A stretch of DNA of 23,983 bases from Candidatus Gastranaerophilales bacterium (GCA_944324205.1 CALUVK010000005.1:1-23983), one strand, 5' to 3'. Positions 1-7,896 are shown, numbered from the stretch's first letter. Program-made: numbers and translations. Notes: generated by a model from the sequence alone, not told the origin.

Positions 1-73
1 CTTCCGAACACCCTCTGCGCTTTTGCCTTTCAATATCAAGTTTTGCAAAATCCAAGTCTATATATTTATCCAT
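1..73 (-). CDS. larB: LarB N-terminal fragment (cut by window edge)
   Basis: The 24 visible codons run leftward off the window and begin MDKYIDLDFAKLDIERQ, followed by KRRGCSE. The pattern D-x-x-F-A-K-x-D-x-x-R, then R-x-G, then S/P-E, is the one that opens the conserved domain of LarB, the NCAIR-mutase-like enzyme that carboxylates and hydrolyses nicotinic acid adenine dinucleotide in nickel-pincer nucleotide synthesis. The identification rests on this short stretch plus the presence of larE on the same strand 3.4 kb away. There is no Shine-Dalgarno sequence; a -10 hexamer ends 6 bases before the ATG, so the mRNA may be leaderless. The family often has a longer N-terminal extension, and here the conserved part begins almost at once. 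Confidence 0.62.
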   Translation of the reverse strand, partial: MDKYIDLDFAKLDIERQKRRGCSE

Positions 74-79
74 AAAATT

Positions 80-110
80 ATTTTAACGCATAAGAGTAAC
101 TCTTAGTCAA
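80..110 (-). promoter_or_regulatory. larB promoter with a dyad between -35 and -10
   Basis: On the minus strand TTGACT (105-110) and TAAAAT (80-85) are 19 bases apart, and the larB ATG follows the -10 by 6 bases. The spacer is filled by a perfect 15-base dyad (91-105, arms TAAGAGT and ACTCTTA, one central base). The loop is too short for a good RNA hairpin, so an operator reads better than a terminator. It overlaps the stop codon of the upstream AAA gene. Confidence 0.45.
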
Positions 111-1299
111 GTTTTATATTTTTTGTATTGTTTGAAAATTCTCTTTCTCCATCGGTTCTTTGCAAGTTTTTTTGTGCATTTTCCAAATATTCAAATTTAA
201 AATCGGCATTTCTATCATCTATCTTTTTATCTAGGAATCTGGATTTTGCTTCATTTATTATATATTCAAGATTTCTAAAAGATGATTTTCTATCCGCCAT
301 AGTTTTTGTAAGCTCTTTTAATTTTTCGTCATTCTCTGTAATAAATTTACCAGAACCCTTAATTTCTTCGAGAGCAAGCTTCATAGCTTCATACAAACAA
401 TCACTGTCCGGGTATGATATTTCGGTAACATTTTGAAACCGACTCATTGCAGCTCCATCTAAATTTTTATTTTGTGGTGACAGATTGGTAGTTCCTATTA
501 CTGTGACATTTGGCACCTCGTTTTGTAACTTATCTATGTATGTTAAAAAAGTTGAACGTTCTCTTCTTAATGTCGCAAAATGTGTACTTCCGCTTCCTCC
601 TGTAAGATGTTCCACAGGTAATAACATGGAGTCGATTTCATTAAATGTTACAACATATTTTTTATCAGGATTTTTTTCTGCCTGTTGGATAATTTTTTTA
701 AAAACCGACCCCATTTTTTCTTCAACTTCTCCGACCCATCTGGAGTTTAAATCAGAAAATAGAACTTCCAGATATTCAGCATTTAGTGTTTTAGCATAAA
801 CTTTTGAAAAATATGTTTTTCCGACTCCCGGTGGACCGGAAAGTAAAAATCTATTTGTTGTTTCTGGAGTGCCGGCTTCTTTCAAAATCTCTTTATCAGC
901 ACCGGCTAATTTTAATTGATGTTGTAATATTAATTTTAAGTTTTTATTAATTCCCTTGCAGTTATCTAATGTTGGAATGTTTGCATTGTTTTTAAGAGAT
1001 TCAAATTTATAATCTGCAATATTAGAAAATTCAGAAGAAGAAAGTTTACCTTTATTCTTCAAAAAATATACAAATACACCAATTAGTGATGAAATGAGGA
1101 TCGTACTTGCAATGTAATGCATTAAAAAATTTTTTTGCTGGTCAGAAAGTTTTTGTTTATTTTCTGAAAAGTTATTGGGTTCCTTTAGAAAAATATCCGT
1201 ATTTTCTCTATTGATGGCAGGATTTTCTTTAAAAGTAAAATTTTTGTAAAACTTTTTATAATTTGTATTTAAATTAAATTGTGATACTGTACTTAACAT
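103..1299 (-). CDS. Membrane-anchored AAA+ ATPase
   Basis: This 398-residue protein has a polar N-terminal region of about 57 residues, one hydrophobic segment (about 58-80), a linker, and a single AAA+ module from about 110. Walker A is GPPGVGKT (155-162), Walker B VVTFNEID (about 216-223), sensor 1 ends at N272 in VIGTTN, and an arginine-finger-like SRF lies at 286-288. In Walker B the usual Asp before the catalytic Glu is Asn; the Glu (221) is kept. One AAA module with one membrane helix resembles FtsH or BCS1-like anchored ATPases, but there is no protease domain, so substrate and role are unknown. The start is supported by AAGGGA 7 bases upstream. It lies 66 bases downstream of the glycine-zipper gene on the same strand, separated by a hairpin. 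Confidence 0.85.
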   Translation of the reverse strand: MLSTVSQFNLNTNYKKFYKNFTFKENPAINRENTDIFLKEPNNFSENKQKLSDQQKNFLMHYIASTILISSLIGVFVYFLKNKGKLSSSEFSNIADYKFESLKNNANIPTLDNCKGINKNLKLILQHQLKLAGADKEILKEAGTPETTNRFLLSGPPGVGKTYFSKVYAKTLNAEYLEVLFSDLNSRWVGEVEEKMGSVFKKIIQQAEKNPDKKYVVTFNEIDSMLLPVEHLTGGSGSTHFATLRRERSTFLTYIDKLQNEVPNVTVIGTTNLSPQNKNLDGAAMSRFQNVTEISYPDSDCLYEAMKLALEEIKGSGKFITENDEKLKELTKTMADRKSSFRNLEYIINEAKSRFLDKKIDDRNADFKFEYLENAQKNLQRTDGEREFSNNTKNIKLD

Positions 1300-1320
1300 T
1301 TCATATCCCTTATAGAATTA

Positions 1321-1354
1321 TATAAAGAAAGTGATAAAAATCACTTTCTTTATA
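1321..1354 (-). terminator. Perfect 14-bp hairpin between two co-oriented genes
   Basis: Arms 1321-1334 and 1341-1354 are exactly complementary around a 6-base loop. It sits 12 bases after the stop of the glycine-zipper gene and before the AAA ATPase. There is no clean U-run after it on the minus strand, so it may be a partial terminator or an mRNA-stabilising or processing hairpin rather than a full stop. Confidence 0.55.
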
Positions 1355-1365
1355 TAACAAAAATT

Positions 1366-1713
1366 TTATTTTCCTTTCTTTTTATCTTCTACCGCATCAG
1401 CAATTGTAGAACCTACATAACCTCCAGCCAAAGCGCCACCTATTGTATAAGCTGCTGCAGCGGCTATTCCAAGCGGGCCAAGAGCTGCCAAGGCCGCCAT
1501 ACCGGCCAAAGTTCCCCCGCCAATTATAGCACCTCCTGCGGCGCCACCGGCTGCACCGCCTAAAAGTCCACCTAAAACTTTTCCAGCCTTCCCTTCAAAG
1601 GTCACATTGTCATTTACAGATAATGAATTTTTGTAAGAATTTTGAGAATTTTTGGCAGCACATAATTTCGAATGATTGTGCAGTTGGTATGAGTTAATTG
1701 CAGCTACTTTCAT
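1366..1713 (-). CDS. Glycine-zipper protein
   Basis: 115 residues. The first about 38 are polar with many Asn and Ser; residues about 45-102 are a Gly/Ala-rich stretch with repeated GxxxG-type spacing (for example GGLLGG, GGAAGG, GGALAGG), ending in a charged DKKKGK tail. Such glycine zippers pack as hydrophobic helical hairpins in membranes; no enzymatic motif is visible and no classical signal peptide is present. A strong AAGGAGG lies 4 bases before the ATG and a good promoter lies upstream, so it is probably well expressed. Its N-terminus, ending in NVTFEGK, resembles in style that of the neighbouring AAA protein (FTFKENP). Function unknown. Confidence 0.75.
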   Translation of the reverse strand: MKVAAINSYQLHNHSKLCAAKNSQNSYKNSLSVNDNVTFEGKAGKVLGGLLGGAAGGAAGGAIIGGGTLAGMAALAALGPLGIAAAAAYTIGGALAGGYVGSTIADAVEDKKKGK

Positions 1714-1753
1714 TACGCCTCCTTAATTCAATAATAAACACCACCATGCTGTG

Positions 1754-1781
1754 AGTATAACACTTTAAAGATTTTTGTCAA
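1754..1781 (-). promoter_or_regulatory. Promoter of the glycine-zipper gene
   Basis: On the minus strand a consensus TTGACA (1776-1781) is followed after 16 bases by TATACT (1754-1759), giving a leader of about 34 bases with AAGGAGG before the start. One of the best sigma-70-type promoters in the window. Confidence 0.7.
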
Positions 1782-1850
1782 TTCTCCAGTATTGTTTATT
1801 ATAATAATCCTGTTTATGAATGAGTTACAGTCGTTCAAAATATGTTAATA

Positions 1851-1856
1851 TATAAT
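1851..1856 (+). promoter_or_regulatory. -10 hexamer of the secreted-protein/lipoprotein pair
   Basis: A consensus TATAAT 16 bases before the ATG at 1873, with AGGAGAG in between. No convincing -35 is seen at 16-18 bases; TTACAG at 1825-1830 is 20 bases away. Confidence 0.4.
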
Positions 1857-1872
1857 AAAAACAGGAGAGCTT

Positions 1873-2262
1873 ATGAAAAGAATTCTTTTTTTGTTGTCTG
1901 CATTAATTATATGCCCCATTACATTTTCAGCAGAACAAATCCAACCTGCTACAGTTCCTCAAAATATCATGTTTGAAGATTGTACAAAATTGTTTGCTGT
2001 AAATAAGGAAAAACTATTTTACTTAACACTCGCTTCGCTATCTGCAAACAGATTTTTAATTGACGAGGTTCAAACAGCAAATGGCTATGTGATTTTTTCG
2101 GTTAATAAAAACTCATATCTTGCAACAATTGCAGGGGTTGATGGTTCTAATTCCATATTGAAAATTACTCCTTGTAATAATATATATAATTTTCCCCCCG
2201 GAATTGTTACTAATACATTTAAATATATTGATTTGAATTTGAATTCAGAAGTAAAAAGCTGA
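1873..2262 (+). CDS. Small secreted protein of unknown function
   Basis: 129 residues with a clear Sec signal peptide (KR, hydrophobic 4-18, predicted cut after FSA at residue 20). The mature part of about 109 residues has only two cysteines (C37 and C101), which could form one disulfide in the periplasm. No family is recognised. AGGAGAG precedes the ATG by about 5 bases. The gene ends 32 bases before the solute-binding lipoprotein on the same strand, so the two are probably co-transcribed and could both act in the periplasm. Confidence 0.75.
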   Translation: MKRILFLLSALIICPITFSAEQIQPATVPQNIMFEDCTKLFAVNKEKLFYLTLASLSANRFLIDEVQTANGYVIFSVNKNSYLATIAGVDGSNSILKITPCNNIYNFPPGIVTNTFKYIDLNLNSEVKS

Positions 2263-2294
2263 TAAAATCTTTTTAGGGGAAGAAGGTTTAAACA

Positions 2295-3500
2295 GTGAAA
2301 AAGCTTATTACGTTTTTAATAATTATATTTTCTGTCTTAATTCTCACTGCTTGTTCTATCAGAAAGGATGCAAGTTCCAAAGAAGTAACTTTTTGGACAT
2401 TGCAGATGGGCGATTATGCAGATTATATGTATAAAATTATTCGTACATATGAAAAAGAGCATCCTAATATCCAAATAAAATGGATAGATGTGCCATTTTC
2501 AGAAGGAGAAAAAAGAACATTAGCTGCCGTTATGACAGATAATCCGCCAGATTTAATTAATTTAAATCCTGATTTTTCAGCTCTTTTAGCTCAAAAAGGA
2601 ACGCTTCAGGAAATAAACGAAGAAGATGTAAGTGGTTTTAATGCAGAGATTATAAATGCACTTAAGTATAATAATAAATTATACTCAATTCCATGGTATG
2701 CGACAAGTGCTATTACAATTTATAATAAAGATTTATTTGGGAAATCAGGCATAATAAGATTGCCAAAAACATATAAAGAACTTGGAGCTATTTCAAAAAA
2801 AATTAAAGAAAATACAGGAGCATACGCATATTTACCAACAATTACAGAAAATGATACAATGGTCAAAATTTTAAATAAGTATGGAATAACTGAGAATTAC
2901 ATAGCGGCAACCCCTATATTTGAAATGTACAAAGATTTATACCAGAATGACTTAATCCCAAAAGAAAGTATAACTTTTACCCTTAGAGAGGCTCTTGAAC
3001 AATATATGTCAGGGAAAATTGTATTTTTTCAAGGTGGAGCGAATTTTTTAACTATGATTAGAGAAAATGCACCTTCGATTTATGAAAAAACAGATGTAAC
3101 CGAGCAAATAAAAGGACCTGTCGGGCAAAATGATTTTTCAGTTATGAATTTTGTTATTCCATTAAGAGCAAAACATAAGAAAGAGGCTCTTGATTTTTGT
3201 CTTTATCTTACTAATGCAAAAAATCAACTAGAACTTGCAAAAATGACTAATATTATTGCAACTAATGATGAAGCTCTAAACGATAGCTTTTATAATGACT
3301 ATTCATCACTAGAAGCAAAAGCTCGTTCTATTAGTGCAAAACAAATCTCTAAAATTACGCCTCAACTTAAGCAGAGACAAAATCAAAAAGAAGTTAATAC
3401 TCTTGTTAATACTGCGGTACAATCGTCACTTTTAAATAAGGATTCAGTGGAAAATATTTTGAAGAAGCTAGATGCTGATATTGGAAAAATTGCGGAATGA
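2295..3500 (+). CDS. ABC-type sugar-binding lipoprotein (solute-binding family 1)
   Basis: 401 residues. The signal peptide ends in the lipobox LTAC (C20), so the protein should be lipid-anchored. The mature N-terminus VTFWTLQMG and the later stretch YEKEHPNIQIKW, followed by a region resembling PPDLINL, are typical of extracellular family 1 binding proteins (MalE/UgpB type) for sugars or glycerol-phosphate-like ligands. Length is as expected for the family. The start is GTG, chosen because it precedes the signal peptide and follows AGAAGG by 9 bases. No permease or ATPase gene is next to it, so it is an orphan receptor here; the ligand cannot be told from sequence. It converges on larE with one base between the stop codons. 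Confidence 0.88.
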   Translation: MKKLITFLIIIFSVLILTACSIRKDASSKEVTFWTLQMGDYADYMYKIIRTYEKEHPNIQIKWIDVPFSEGEKRTLAAVMTDNPPDLINLNPDFSALLAQKGTLQEINEEDVSGFNAEIINALKYNNKLYSIPWYATSAITIYNKDLFGKSGIIRLPKTYKELGAISKKIKENTGAYAYLPTITENDTMVKILNKYGITENYIAATPIFEMYKDLYQNDLIPKESITFTLREALEQYMSGKIVFFQGGANFLTMIRENAPSIYEKTDVTEQIKGPVGQNDFSVMNFVIPLRAKHKKEALDFCLYLTNAKNQLELAKMTNIIATNDEALNDSFYNDYSSLEAKARSISAKQISKITPQLKQRQNQKEVNTLVNTAVQSSLLNKDSVENILKKLDADIGKIAE

Positions 3501-3501
3501 T

Positions 3502-4269
3502 TTAATCCATACTACCAGGTCTCAGTCCTTCCAAATCAAGCGTTATATATCTTATACCGAGTGCTTTTAGTTGATTTTGTAAATTATCATTTGTTATGAA
3601 ATCTTTAAATTTTTGTTTAGGAAGTTCAATTCTTGCGATATCACCGTGTAAACGAAAACGAACATTATTATAACCGGCATTATGTAAAATTGTTTCACCT
3701 TCTTCAACAAGATTTAATATTTTATTATTTAACTTTGTTCCATATGGAAATCTTGTTGCAAGACAAGGTGTGGAAGGTTTATCAAAATTCGGGATGTTTA
3801 ATTGTTTAGCATATTCTCTTATTTCTGCTTTTGTAATTTTGTATTTAGCAAGTGGAGATATTATTTGCAATTCTCTCAAGGCTTTTAAACCAGGACGGAA
3901 AGAGCTTAAATCATCATAATTTGTTCCGTCAATTATGTTTTTTTCGCAGGATTTAGAACGTAACATTGAAAACATAAGTTTTTTACAATGATAACACCTG
4001 TCCTTCGGATTATTTATAATTAATTCGTTTTGTAGCGGGTAAAAATCTATTATTTCTTGTTGTATTCCGAATTTTTGACAAATTTCTTGTGTTAAATCTA
4101 TTTCATTGCAGCTCTGAAAAACAGATTTAAATGTATATGCTTTAGCATCAGAGTTTTTTAATAAATATAAGAGTAAAGTGCTGTCTATTCCTCCGGAAAA
4201 TGCAATACACACTCCTGATTCAGCGAGTTCATATAAATATTCTTTTAATTTAATAAACTTATTTTGCAT
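3502..4269 (-). CDS. larE: LarE, ATP-dependent sulfur transferase of nickel-pincer cofactor synthesis
   Basis: LarE adenylates the pyridinium carboxylates made by LarB and converts them to thiocarboxylates before LarC inserts nickel. The PP-loop SGGIDS lies at 25-30 and the family-typical PSTPCLATRFPYG near 165-177 (255-residue numbering). Three cysteines stand out: C92 and C95 in DRCYHCKK and C169 in TPCLATR. Single-Cys LarE enzymes sacrifice that cysteine sulfur, whereas a three-Cys set is known in [4Fe-4S]-type LarE, so a catalytic, cluster-bearing enzyme is inferred. The chosen ATG matches where the family begins; an in-frame GTG at 4308 would add 13 residues unlike the family. Neither start has a Shine-Dalgarno sequence. 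It lies 78 bases after the TPR gene on the same strand. Confidence 0.9.
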   Translation of the reverse strand: MQNKFIKLKEYLYELAESGVCIAFSGGIDSTLLLYLLKNSDAKAYTFKSVFQSCNEIDLTQEICQKFGIQQEIIDFYPLQNELIINNPKDRCYHCKKLMFSMLRSKSCEKNIIDGTNYDDLSSFRPGLKALRELQIISPLAKYKITKAEIREYAKQLNIPNFDKPSTPCLATRFPYGTKLNNKILNLVEEGETILHNAGYNNVRFRLHGDIARIELPKQKFKDFITNDNLQNQLKALGIRYITLDLEGLRPGSMD

Positions 4270-4347
4270 AAATATTAAAATGTAAAATTTGCAATCAAAT
4301 TTTATCACAAAAGAGCATAATGTTATAATGAAATTAAATTTTTAGAA

Positions 4348-5130
4348 TTATTCAATAATAGTAAATTTATTATCTTTTGAAAAATATTCTGCTCTTAGTT
4401 CATTAATTCTGTTTCTGGCAAAAACAGCGTCTTCCGAAAATTGTTTGAGTTCAAGAAATTTCTTGTAATATCTTATTGCATCTTTATATTTTGTCATTTT
4501 ATCAAAACTCATAGCAATACCTAAATATGCTTTATAATAGTCGGGATTGCGTTTAATGAGCTGGAAGAATGTTCTTGAAGCTTCCATAAAATCGCCCATT
4601 CCCATAAGCATTGCAGCTTTATTGTAATACGCTTTCAGAAATTCCGGATTTGTTTCTATGAGTTTGTTGTAAATCATTAAAGACAAATCTTCTTCACCAA
4701 CGAGTTCATGAGCAATAGCCAATTGGATTTGTGCTTCTAAGTTTTCTCTGTTAATTAATATGGCTTTTATTAAGTATTCAATAGCTTTCGCTGGTTCTCC
4801 GTTAGAAAGGTGACATACTCCAAGCTCAAAAAAGTATTCGTCATTACTGTCATTAATCTTAATCAGTTTCAAAAGGGTACTGATAGCTTTAGGGTAATCT
4901 TTTAGATATTTGTAAGACATTGCTAAGCCGAAGTATGCTTTGATTTCACTTCTGTCCATCATAATTGCTTGCAAATATGTTTTGATAGATTCCCGATACA
5001 TTTTCGCAAACCTGAGAGCGTCAGCTTTTACACAAAGATTGTAAGAGCGTGACTGCTTGGGGACGGTAACTTTTTCTACCGCCTTTGCCAAGTTCTTTTC
5101 TACATTATTTAGCCCTGCATCAATTTGCAT
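4348..5130 (-). CDS. Tetratricopeptide-repeat protein
   Basis: 260 residues made almost wholly of TPR units, from about residue 25 to 235, each about 34 residues with the usual small and aromatic positions (for example AYFGLAMSYKYLKDYPKAI, AYLGIAMSFDKMTKYKDAI). There is no signal peptide or membrane segment, so it is a cytoplasmic scaffold for protein-protein contacts; the partner is unknown. The ATG follows GAGAGG closely. A possible promoter on the minus strand has TTAAAA, 17 bases, then TATTAT (5148-5153). Confidence 0.85.
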   Translation of the reverse strand: MQIDAGLNNVEKNLAKAVEKVTVPKQSRSYNLCVKADALRFAKMYRESIKTYLQAIMMDRSEIKAYFGLAMSYKYLKDYPKAISTLLKLIKINDSNDEYFFELGVCHLSNGEPAKAIEYLIKAILINRENLEAQIQLAIAHELVGEEDLSLMIYNKLIETNPEFLKAYYNKAAMLMGMGDFMEASRTFFQLIKRNPDYYKAYLGIAMSFDKMTKYKDAIRYYKKFLELKQFSEDAVFARNRINELRAEYFSKDNKFTIIE

Positions 5131-5278
5131 ATTCCTCTCCCAATCATATAATACACATTCAGGCTAAATATTTTAACGACCGAAAGATTTAAAATTTTCT
5201 AGGCCAAAGGATTTATTTTGAACTAGCAAATTTTATTTTTTTTGTGTATTATTTATATTAAATAAAAGGGAAAAATCT

Positions 5279-6721
5279 GTGACAAAAGAATTGAATATAA
5301 AAACTAATCAGGAAGTAAAAGAAGCTCAAAAAGTTAAGGCTCCTATAGTTGAGGCTTTAAAGAAAGCATACGAAAATCCGACTTACCAGTTTCATATCCC
5401 GGGGCATACCAAAGGCAAGGGGGTATACAAAGATTTTAAGAAACTTATTGGTGAAAAAGCTTTAAATATTGATACAACTGATGAATTTGATAACTTGGGC
5501 ACACTTCATCCTGCAACTGGCCCGATTAAGGAGGCTCAAGAACTTGCAGCTGAAGCTTTTGGGGCAAAAAAGACATTTTTCCTTTTAAACGGTTCTACAG
5601 CGGGAAATCTTGCCCTTGCAATGGCTTTGACAAAAAAAGAGCAGAAAATAATTGTTAACAGAAATTGCCATCGCTCAATTTTGACAGGACTTATGATTTC
5701 AGGCGCAGAACCTGTATGGGTTTGTCCGAACAGGATTGAAGATTGGTCTGTTTGGGGAAATATTGATGCAGCAAAAATTGAAGAACTTATTCAAACAAAT
5801 AAAGATATTTCAATGGTTTGGATTACAAATCCTACTTATGAAGGTGTTGTTTCCGATATTAAATCAATAAGTAATGTTTGCAAAAAATACGGTATTCCTT
5901 TAATAGTGGATGAAGCTCACGGTTGTTTGTGGAATTTTAACAAACATCTTCCAGTCACTGCTTTAAAACTGGGGGCAGATGCTGTTGTTCATTCACTCCA
6001 TAAGACCGGCGGAAGTATGAGCCAGAGTTCAATGCTTCATATTGCAAAAGATTCAATTATTGATGAGGTTGCTGTCGAGAAGGCTTTAAAGTTATTGCAT
6101 ACTACAAGTCCGTCTCTAATGCTGCTTGCAAGTCTTGATGCGGCAAGAGCTAACTTGCAGTCAAAAAGGGGGCAAAAGCAGCTTGAAAATGCCGTAAAGA
6201 ATGCGAAATATTTAAGAACGAGACTTGATAATATTCCGGGCTTGCACCAGCTTAAAGGCGATTTTGGTTATAAAACCGACGTAACAAAAGTTTTTATAAA
6301 AGTTGACGGGCTTTCTGGGAAAAGGCTTGAGTCCATTTTAGAGATTGATTTTGGAATTGAAGTAGAATCTGCTTCGGATATCGGTGTTCTGATACTATGC
6401 AATATTGGAAATAAGCATTCCGATTTCAAATATCTCGCAGATTCTCTGGCAAAGATTGCATCAACTCATTATCAGGATATTTATTATCTTGAAAACAGAA
6501 AACATATGCCGATGTTAGAACCTCAAATAAAAATGAGTCTCAGAGACGCTTTCTATGCAGATAAAGAAAGAATTTCAAAAACTGAAGCAATTGGTAGAAT
6601 TTCGGCGGAAGTCGTTGCTGAATGTCCTCCGGGAATTTCAATTTTGCTTCCTGGTGAACTTATAACAGAAGAACATATGCCGTATTTGAATGATTATGAG
6701 ACTTTAGAAGTTGTGAAATAA
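5279..6721 (+). CDS. Orn/Lys/Arg decarboxylase family enzyme (PLP-dependent, short form)
   Basis: 480 residues, fold-type I PLP enzyme of the Orn/Lys/Arg decarboxylase major domain: FHIPGHTKGKG (38-48), the STAGN stretch near 106-110, DEAHG (211-215) with the Asp that binds the pyridine nitrogen, and the Schiff-base lysine K242 in HSLHKTGG. The C-terminal part keeps the CPPGI(S/P) motif. It lacks the N-terminal wing domain of enterobacterial inducible decarboxylases, matching the short forms of Cyanobacteria and Firmicutes, which act on arginine or lysine; substrate is not decided by these motifs. The product would feed polyamine synthesis. The GTG start is supported by AAGGGA 9 bases upstream. 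It is divergent from the TPR gene. Confidence 0.9.
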   Translation: MTKELNIKTNQEVKEAQKVKAPIVEALKKAYENPTYQFHIPGHTKGKGVYKDFKKLIGEKALNIDTTDEFDNLGTLHPATGPIKEAQELAAEAFGAKKTFFLLNGSTAGNLALAMALTKKEQKIIVNRNCHRSILTGLMISGAEPVWVCPNRIEDWSVWGNIDAAKIEELIQTNKDISMVWITNPTYEGVVSDIKSISNVCKKYGIPLIVDEAHGCLWNFNKHLPVTALKLGADAVVHSLHKTGGSMSQSSMLHIAKDSIIDEVAVEKALKLLHTTSPSLMLLASLDAARANLQSKRGQKQLENAVKNAKYLRTRLDNIPGLHQLKGDFGYKTDVTKVFIKVDGLSGKRLESILEIDFGIEVESASDIGVLILCNIGNKHSDFKYLADSLAKIASTHYQDIYYLENRKHMPMLEPQIKMSLRDAFYADKERISKTEAIGRISAEVVAECPPGISILLPGELITEEHMPYLNDYETLEVVK

Positions 6722-6791
6722 TCTTAATTAAAGTAATTAAATAGGCTAACTGGAATTAAATATTCGGTAAAATTTAAATGGAGAGCTTATA

Positions 6792-7076
6792 ATGAGATCA
6801 TACATAGTAACAGGATTATTGTTAATTTTTGGGGGACCATTGGGGTTACATAGATTTTATACCGGATATGTGGGAATGGGTGTTTTGTATCTTTTAACAG
6901 GCGGGCTTTTAGGGTTTGGCCTTTTATATGATTATATAAAATTTGTTGCTGGTGAGTTTGATGATGCTGACGGTGAAGCTCTTGAAGGTTATGAACCTGC
7001 CATTGGCTGGGGTTTTGTAATAGTACCTCTAATTATCTGGCTGACACTTCGTTTAAGTATTTTTGCAAGAGCGTAA
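6792..7076 (+). CDS. TM2-domain membrane protein
   Basis: 94 residues. The first about 50 residues are a TM2 domain: a helix leading into GGPLGLHRFYTG, then a second helix with LLTGG and the acidic D-Y motif (LLYDYIKF). A charged loop follows (about 55-69), then a third hydrophobic segment (about 71-90), which is more than the minimal two-helix family. TM2 proteins have no settled bacterial function. GGAGAG lies 7 bases before the ATG. Confidence 0.85.
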   Translation: MRSYIVTGLLLIFGGPLGLHRFYTGYVGMGVLYLLTGGLLGFGLLYDYIKFVAGEFDDADGEALEGYEPAIGWGFVIVPLIIWLTLRLSIFARA

Positions 7077-7148
7077 TTTAATTTTGATAGTACAAGTTAG
7101 TTCTTTAAACAAGCTCTTTATATAACTTTAGTCAGGAATTATAAATTT

Positions 7149-7577
7149 ATGGTACGAAAAAGAAAACAATCAAATAAAATTATTCATTTTCTAATAATAT
7201 TTTTTTTAATGGCAACCGGTGTTTATTATTTAGGACTTAATTATGTGCCTAAAAAATGGTATGAAACGCAGCAGATGATGCCAAATCAAGTCGAATCTTA
7301 TTATGTAAATCAATGGTGCACATCGGATTTTGGCCGCAAAGAGGCCGTTTTGTGGGATTTAACAAGAGTGGATTGTCTTGCTAAAGATTACGCAATAGAA
7401 TTTGATTTTGCAAAAAAATGGGCAGAATCAGTCGGGCAATCACTTTATTATTCTAAAATGACAGGAAAAGCTCCGGCTGTTGTTCTTATACTTACAAACA
7501 TTACGGATTACAGATATGTTAAGCGTATTGAAAGGTTGGATAAAGGGATTAAAATTTTTCTGATTAAGGCTTACTAA
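7149..7577 (+). CDS. Membrane-tethered protein with PD-(D/E)XK-like signature
   Basis: 142 residues: a basic N-terminus (RKRK), one membrane segment (about 11-29), then a small domain. The stretch VDCLAKDYAIEFDFAKKWAE (74-93) followed by GQSLYYSKMTGKAP resembles a conserved bacterial family of unknown function whose D(75)...E(83)xD(85)...K(89/90) and Gln(97) spacing matches PD-(D/E)XK nuclease-fold proteins. The nuclease fold is inferred from this spacing alone; activity is not shown. Two cysteines (C57, C76) could matter if the domain is periplasmic. The Shine-Dalgarno sequence (AGGA) is about 11 bases from the ATG, so translation may be modest. Its last 14 bases overlap the convergent gene at 7564. 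Confidence 0.65.
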   Translation: MVRKRKQSNKIIHFLIIFFLMATGVYYLGLNYVPKKWYETQQMMPNQVESYYVNQWCTSDFGRKEAVLWDLTRVDCLAKDYAIEFDFAKKWAESVGQSLYYSKMTGKAPAVVLILTNITDYRYVKRIERLDKGIKIFLIKAY

Positions 7578-7896
7578 GTTCTATGTGTTTTTTTGTAAGA
7601 TATTCTTTAACCATCTGTTTCAATTGCTTTTCTTCAGTACTCTTTTTTCTAAAAAAATTGAAAAACAAAATTTTTAACATATTGAGCTTATTTTTAATCG
7701 GTATATGTCCTCTTAGTTCAATGCCCGGTATTTTTTTTGCAAGTTCAAAATTATCTACTGCAAGTTTGGCATAGTTTTGAGAAGAGACTTTGTATTGTTT
7801 GCAGTTTCCGCATAAAGTTTGGTAAGCCATTTCTTTTTTTGCCATAACTATTTTATTTACAGTTGGATTTGTTAAATCGACGGAAAGTTTTGCCAT
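7564..7896 (-). CDS. Small unknown protein with a CxxC pair
   Basis: 110 residues, basic, no signal peptide. It has a CGNCK pair (about 29-33), a short hydrophobic or aromatic patch (MLKILFFNFF, about 73-82) and a Lys-rich tail. The CxxC could bind a metal or be redox active, but a single pair is weak evidence. Real expression is supported by AAGGAG 7 bases before the ATG. No family recognised. It converges with and overlaps the end of the preceding gene by 14 bases. Confidence 0.65.
   Translation of the reverse strand: MAKLSVDLTNPTVNKIVMAKKEMAYQTLCGNCKQYKVSSQNYAKLAVDNFELAKKIPGIELRGHIPIKNKLNMLKILFFNFFRKKSTEEKQLKQMVKEYLTKKHIELSKP

Noticed and set aside
4267..4308. GTG start of larE at 4308, adding 13 residues
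   Set aside because: The extension does not resemble the family and has no ribosome site; the ATG at 4269 matches where LarE proteins begin.
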